From contig CAMLKQ010000046.1 in the NCBI GenBank assembly GCA_946480585.1, positions 1 through 11,133 on the forward strand: a stretch of DNA of 11,133 nt. Direction: 5' to 3'. Below the pieces are notes generated by a model. That model had not been told where the DNA came from, made no database searches, and worked only from the letters and a program-made list of their open reading frames with translations. This document shows positions 8,407 to 11,133 of the stretch, piece by piece. The translations under genes and the position numbers were made by a program. The first letter of the stretch is position 1; the number at the start of each line of letters is the position of its first letter. Source of the DNA: an uncultured Kangiella sp. (lineage in GTDB: Bacteria; Pseudomonadota; Gammaproteobacteria; Enterobacterales; DSM-103792).

Positions 8407-9908
8407 CAAACCAGTACCACGTCAAACTGTTCCTGCGAATACTGCGGCTCAACCTGCAACTTGATCGGCCGGCCAATGAAAAGCTCCAGTTCCGCAACGC
8501 TGTTGGCTTCGCTGTCGCGCAGGCAATCGACCACCGCCGAGCTCGCCAGCACCAGAATGCCTTGGGCTTCGTAAGCGCGCGCCGCGCGGATGATCTCGCG
8601 GAAAATCTCGTAGCAGACGGTGACCGGCGTTTTCATGGTCCCGCGGCCCTGGCAGTGCGGGCAGGTTTCGCACAGCACATGCTCGAGACTTTCTCGGGTG
8701 CGCTTGCGGGTCATCTGGACCAGACCGAGCGCCGACACTTCCGAAATGGTGGTCTTGGCGTGATCACGCTCCAGCGCTTTCTCCAGCGCGCGCAACACCT
8801 GACGCTTGTGTTCATCATCCTGCATGTCGATGAAATCGATGATGATGATGCCGCCGAGATTGCGCAGCCGCAGCTGCCGGGCCAACGCTGACGCAGCTTC
8901 CAGATTGGTCCGGAAAATGGTTTCTTCGAGCGTCTTGTGGCCGACGAACGCACCGGTGTTGACATCGATGGTGGTCATCGCTTCGGTCTGATCGAGCACC
9001 AGATAGCCACCGGATTTCAGCGGCACCTTGCGCTCGAGTGCACGCTGGATTTCGTCTTCGACACCGTACATGTCGAACAGTGGCCGCTCGCCGCTGTAAT
9101 GTTCGATCCGTTCCGCCAGCCCTGGCATGAACTCATCGGCAAACTGTCGCATCTGTTGGAACGCTTCGCGCGAATCCACCCGTACCCGCTCGACATTCTG
9201 CGCCCACAGATCGCGCAGCGTGCGCACCGGCAGACTCAAGTCCTGATAGACGACGCTTTCCGGTGCGCTGCGATCCATGTCGCCTCGAATGCGCTGCCAC
9301 AGCCGCAGCAGGTATTCGGCGTCGTGCAGCAAAGCCGCTTCGGAGGCACCTTCCGCTGCCGTGCGGACGATGAACCCGGCGTTATTACGGGCCGAAATTT
9401 CGGTCAGCGTGTTGCGTAGCCGGGCGCGCTCGGCATCGTCCTCGATACGTTGCGACACGCCAATATGCGCGGTGTACGGCAGCAACACGAGGTAGCGGGA
9501 TGGCAACGCGAGTTCGGTGCTGAGCCGGGCGCCTTTGCTGCCGAGCGGGTCTTTCAGCACCTGCACGATGATCGACTGGCCTTCGACCAGGCGATTACTG
9601 ATGTCTTCGACTTGCACGCTGACCGTCGCAACGCTGGCATCAGCGTCTTCGGCCAGCGCCGAACCTTGCATGTCCGAGGCGTGCAGAAACGCTGCGCGTT
9701 CGAGGCCGATATCGACAAACGCCGCCTGCATGCCGGGCAGGACCCGGCGAACCCGACCGCGATAGATATTGCCGACCAGACCGCGGGCATGGGCGCGCTC
9801 GACATGCAACTCCTGCAGCACGCCATTTTCCACCACAGCAACCCGGGTTTCCTGTGGGGTGACGTTGATCAGCAATTCCTGACTGACCGCACCAATCAAA
9901 GCACTCAT
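8406..9908 (-). CDS. rng: Ribonuclease G
   Basis: From the ATG at 9908 this is a 500-residue protein (E. coli RNase G, 489). RNase G is the short paralogue of RNase E: a cytoplasmic 5'-end-dependent endonuclease that matures the 16S rRNA 5' end and decays some mRNAs. Seen are the N-terminal ELLINVTPQETRVAVVENG, an S1 RNA-binding region (about 38-128), catalytic Asp315 in TTIDVNTGAFVG and Asp358 in GGIIIIDFIDM, and the zinc-link CPHCQGRG with Cys416 and Cys419. It lacks the long C-terminal scaffold of RNase E, which separates it from that enzyme. An in-frame ATG at 9974 would add 22 residues, but has no Shine-Dalgarno and the extra residues do not resemble the family; the 9908 start has AGGA 10 bases upstream. 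The stop overlaps yhdP. Confidence 0.96.
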   Translation of the reverse strand: MSALIGAVSQELLINVTPQETRVAVVENGVLQELHVERAHARGLVGNIYRGRVRRVLPGMQAAFVDIGLERAAFLHASDMQGSALAEDADASVATVSVQVEDISNRLVEGQSIIVQVLKDPLGSKGARLSTELALPSRYLVLLPYTAHIGVSQRIEDDAERARLRNTLTEISARNNAGFIVRTAAEGASEAALLHDAEYLLRLWQRIRGDMDRSAPESVVYQDLSLPVRTLRDLWAQNVERVRVDSREAFQQMRQFADEFMPGLAERIEHYSGERPLFDMYGVEDEIQRALERKVPLKSGGYLVLDQTEAMTTIDVNTGAFVGHKTLEETIFRTNLEAASALARQLRLRNLGGIIIIDFIDMQDDEHKRQVLRALEKALERDHAKTTISEVSALGLVQMTRKRTRESLEHVLCETCPHCQGRGTMKTPVTVCYEIFREIIRAARAYEAQGILVLASSAVVDCLRDSEANSVAELELFIGRPIKLQVEPQYSQEQFDVVLV

Positions 9909-9918
9909 CGCCTGATCG

Positions 9919-9922
9919 TCCT
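9919..9922 (-). promoter_or_regulatory. Ribosome binding site supporting the short rng start
   Basis: AGGA on the minus strand lies 10 bases before the ATG at 9908. It is modest, but together with the family N-terminus it favours this start over the ATG at 9974, which has only GGCTCG-type sequence in front. Confidence 0.5.
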
Positions 9923-9933
9923 GAGCAACCTCG

Positions 9934-9962
9934 GGCTTCGGTCCGGTTGCGATACCGAAGCC
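9934..9962 (-). repeat. Perfect 9-bp inverted repeat in the maf-rng spacer
   Basis: GGCTTCGGT at 9934-9942 and ACCGAAGCC at 9954-9962 are exact reverse complements around an 11-base loop. In the operon mRNA this forms a hairpin ending about 25 bases before the preferred rng start, just upstream of its Shine-Dalgarno. No U run follows, so it is not an intrinsic terminator. It could be an mRNA processing or stability element, or a leader structure that affects rng translation; the role is not shown by the sequence. If the upstream start at 9974 were used, it would lie in coding sequence. Confidence 0.6.
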
Positions 9963-10013
9963 GCCGAGCTGCATTAACGAGCCGCAGACGATGGCGCTAA
10001 GGCATCGCGCGAC

Positions 10014-10580
10014 TCAGGTGAATTCCGGCCGCTGCAACAGGGCATCGACCACATGCAGCGGCAAACCGACCACGCCGCTGTAACTGCCTTCCAGATAATC
10101 AATGTAGCGCGCCGCCAGCCCCTGCACCGCATAGCCACCGGCTTTGTCGCGGCCTTCACCGCTCGCCCAGTAGGCGCGTTGCTCGGCGTCAGTCATCACG
10201 CGAAAGCCGATGGTCGACACGCTGAGCGCACACGCCTCGTGCTCACCGCGCTTGACGCAAACCGCCGTCATCACCTGATGACGCTGGCCAGACAGCTGCC
10301 GCAGCATCGCCATGCCTTCAGCTTCGGTTTCCGGTTTGCCGAGCACGTTGTCGCCAAACACCACCGAGGTATCGGCCGCCAACAACGGCCAATCATGACG
10401 ACGGTCCGGATGGGACCAGCCGGCTCTGGCCTTGTCACGCGCCAGCCGCAGCACATAGTCCTGCGGCGACTCGCCGGCCCGTCGATTTTCATCTACCGGC
10501 GCTGAAACCACGCTGAACACGACCCGGATCTGACGCAGCAGTTCCGCCCGGCGCGGGGACGCAGAGGCCAGATAAATCAT
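10014..10580 (-). CDS. maf: Maf-family nucleotide pyrophosphatase (YhdE-type, dTTP/UTP)
   Basis: This encodes a 188-residue Maf protein, near E. coli YhdE (197). These cytoplasmic enzymes hydrolyse nucleoside triphosphates to monophosphate and PPi; the YhdE group acts on dTTP, UTP and modified pyrimidine nucleotides, probably clearing non-canonical ones. Seen are the N-terminal ASASPRR loop (residues 5-11), RLARDKARA (45-53), the catalytic Asp70 in AADTSVVF, Lys82 in GKP, and KAGGYAVQG (146-154) with Gln153. The Lys and Gln positions and the mre-operon location favour the YhdE rather than the YceF (7-methyl-GTP) group; this is inference. The ATG at 10580 overlaps the mreD stop as TGATG and gives the standard MIYLASASPRR start; the longer open frame upstream is mreD sequence in another frame. 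The gap to rng is about 105 bases. Confidence 0.95.
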   Translation of the reverse strand: MIYLASASPRRAELLRQIRVVFSVVSAPVDENRRAGESPQDYVLRLARDKARAGWSHPDRRHDWPLLAADTSVVFGDNVLGKPETEAEGMAMLRQLSGQRHQVMTAVCVKRGEHEACALSVSTIGFRVMTDAEQRAYWASGEGRDKAGGYAVQGLAARYIDYLEGSYSGVVGLPLHVVDALLQRPEFT

Positions 10581-11068
10581 CAGCTGATCTGCAGACGGCG
10601 CCGCCAATGGCGCAGGAACGGAAACCAGACAAACCAGAACAAACCGGACGTCAGCGCCGGCCACCAGTAGCTGGCACGGATCGATACCGGCCGCACCGCG
10701 TTTTCAATCCACAGCTGCAGCAACAAACTGAGCCCGACCAGCAGCAGCACAAACGCCGCCTGCATCGGCCGGGTAAACATCCGGACACGGCTGTATTGCT
10801 TGATACAAATGTAAGCCAGCAGCGACAACAACAGCGCGTGCAGGCCAAGCATCTTGCCGGTGATGACATCCAGCGCGAGACCAATGGCAAACGCGCTGAA
10901 AATGCCGTACCGGTGCGGCAAAGCCAGCACCCAGTAAATCAGTGTCAACATGACAAACGCCGGCCGCGCCTGATTGAGCAAACTCGGCAACGGCAACACC
11001 GTCAACACCAAAGCCAACAGAAAACTGAGCAAGACCCAGTGGGTACCATGGCGAGCGTGCGTGATCAT
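10580..11068 (-). CDS. mreD: Rod shape-determining protein MreD
   Basis: This encodes a 162-residue integral inner-membrane protein, the same length class as E. coli MreD (162). MreD is part of the elongasome with MreB, MreC, RodA and PBP2 and is needed for rod shape. The sequence has about six hydrophobic segments (roughly residues 11-30, 37-51, 54-70, 74-90, 102-121 and 134-152) and the family block IGLALDVITGKMLGLHAL (62-79). The C-terminus is basic (RHWRRRLQ). The ATG at 11068 has AAGGAG 7 bases upstream and overlaps the preceding mreC stop (ATGA). Its own stop overlaps the maf start. Sequence divergence in MreD is normal; context and topology make the call firm. Confidence 0.95.
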   Translation of the reverse strand: MITHARHGTHWVLLSFLLALVLTVLPLPSLLNQARPAFVMLTLIYWVLALPHRYGIFSAFAIGLALDVITGKMLGLHALLLSLLAYICIKQYSRVRMFTRPMQAAFVLLLVGLSLLLQLWIENAVRPVSIRASYWWPALTSGLFWFVWFPFLRHWRRRLQIS

Positions 11069-11133
11069 CCGGCCGCTCCTTCGGTTGAAGCCGTAGTCGT
11101 TGTTGCTGGTGCTGTCGTTGCAGGGACTGTCGT
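11065..11133 (-). CDS. mreC: MreC, last 22 codons (cut by window end)
   Basis: On the minus strand from the window edge a frame reads 22 codons to the TGA at 11067-11065. The residues are almost only Thr, Ala and Pro (for example TTVPATTAPATTTTAS) and end EGAAG. MreC proteins of many gammaproteobacteria end in such a disordered tail after the periplasmic domain, and mreC directly precedes mreD. The stop overlaps the mreD ATG as ATGA. The call rests on position and tail composition, since no folded MreC domain is in view. MreC is the bitopic elongasome scaffold in the inner membrane. Confidence 0.75.
   Translation of the reverse strand, partial: TTVPATTAPATTTTASTEGAAG
11076..11081 (-). promoter_or_regulatory. 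Ribosome binding site of mreD
   Basis: AAGGAG on the minus strand lies 7 bases before the ATG at 11068, within the last codons of mreC. It is the strongest Shine-Dalgarno in the window and fixes the mreD start. Confidence 0.85.

Noticed and set aside
10581..10664. Upstream extension of maf by 28 codons
   Set aside because: This is mreD coding sequence read in another frame. The conserved Maf N-terminus starts at the ATG at 10580.

Overview
The window is a GC-rich chromosomal segment, most likely from a gammaproteobacterium. The minus strand carries the conserved cell-shape and RNA-turnover cluster mreC-mreD-maf-rng-yhdP-(nitrilase)-tldD. E. coli has the same order without the nitrilase gene. 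From memory, the nitrilase between yhdP and tldD, with a yjgA/darP homologue beyond tldD, resembles the Pseudomonas arrangement. I cannot name the genus from the sequence alone.

Layout, in window coordinates: (1) 1-1383, plus strand: the C-terminal part of a TonB-dependent outer-membrane receptor, whose start lies outside the window. (2) 1388-1927, plus strand: darP (yjgA), a 50S ribosome-assembly factor, starting 4 bases after the receptor stop. (3) 1928-2042: a short convergent intergenic stretch holding a two-way terminator hairpin and a second smaller hairpin. (4) 2043-11133, minus strand, read from right to left: the last 22 codons of mreC, then mreD, maf, rng, yhdP, a nitrilase-family amidase gene and tldD.

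The minus-strand genes look like one long operon. Stop and start codons overlap at mreC/mreD (ATGA), mreD/maf (TGATG), rng/yhdP (TGATG) and nitrilase/tldD (ATGA). Only two real gaps exist: about 105 bases between maf and rng, which contain a perfect 9-bp inverted repeat, and 41 bases between yhdP and the nitrilase gene. I see no convincing internal promoter, so the operon promoter probably lies upstream of mreB or mreC, outside the window.

Functionally the operon joins cell-wall elongation (MreC/MreD), nucleotide-pool policing (Maf), RNA decay and 16S rRNA maturation (RNase G), envelope lipid transport (YhdP), metabolite repair (nitrilase homologue) and peptide processing (TldD). DarP on the other strand adds another ribosome-assembly function. 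The usual TldD partner gene, pmbA (tldE), is not in the window; where it often neighbours yjgA, a TonB receptor gene is found instead.

All genes are intact apart from the two cut by the window edges. I found no mobile element, CRISPR array, tRNA, rRNA or defence-like module, and I do not think this window holds a new multi-gene system. The points worth a second look are the receptor-darP junction, the strand asymmetry of the shared terminator, the maf-rng hairpin and an Ala/Thr-rich insert in YhdP.
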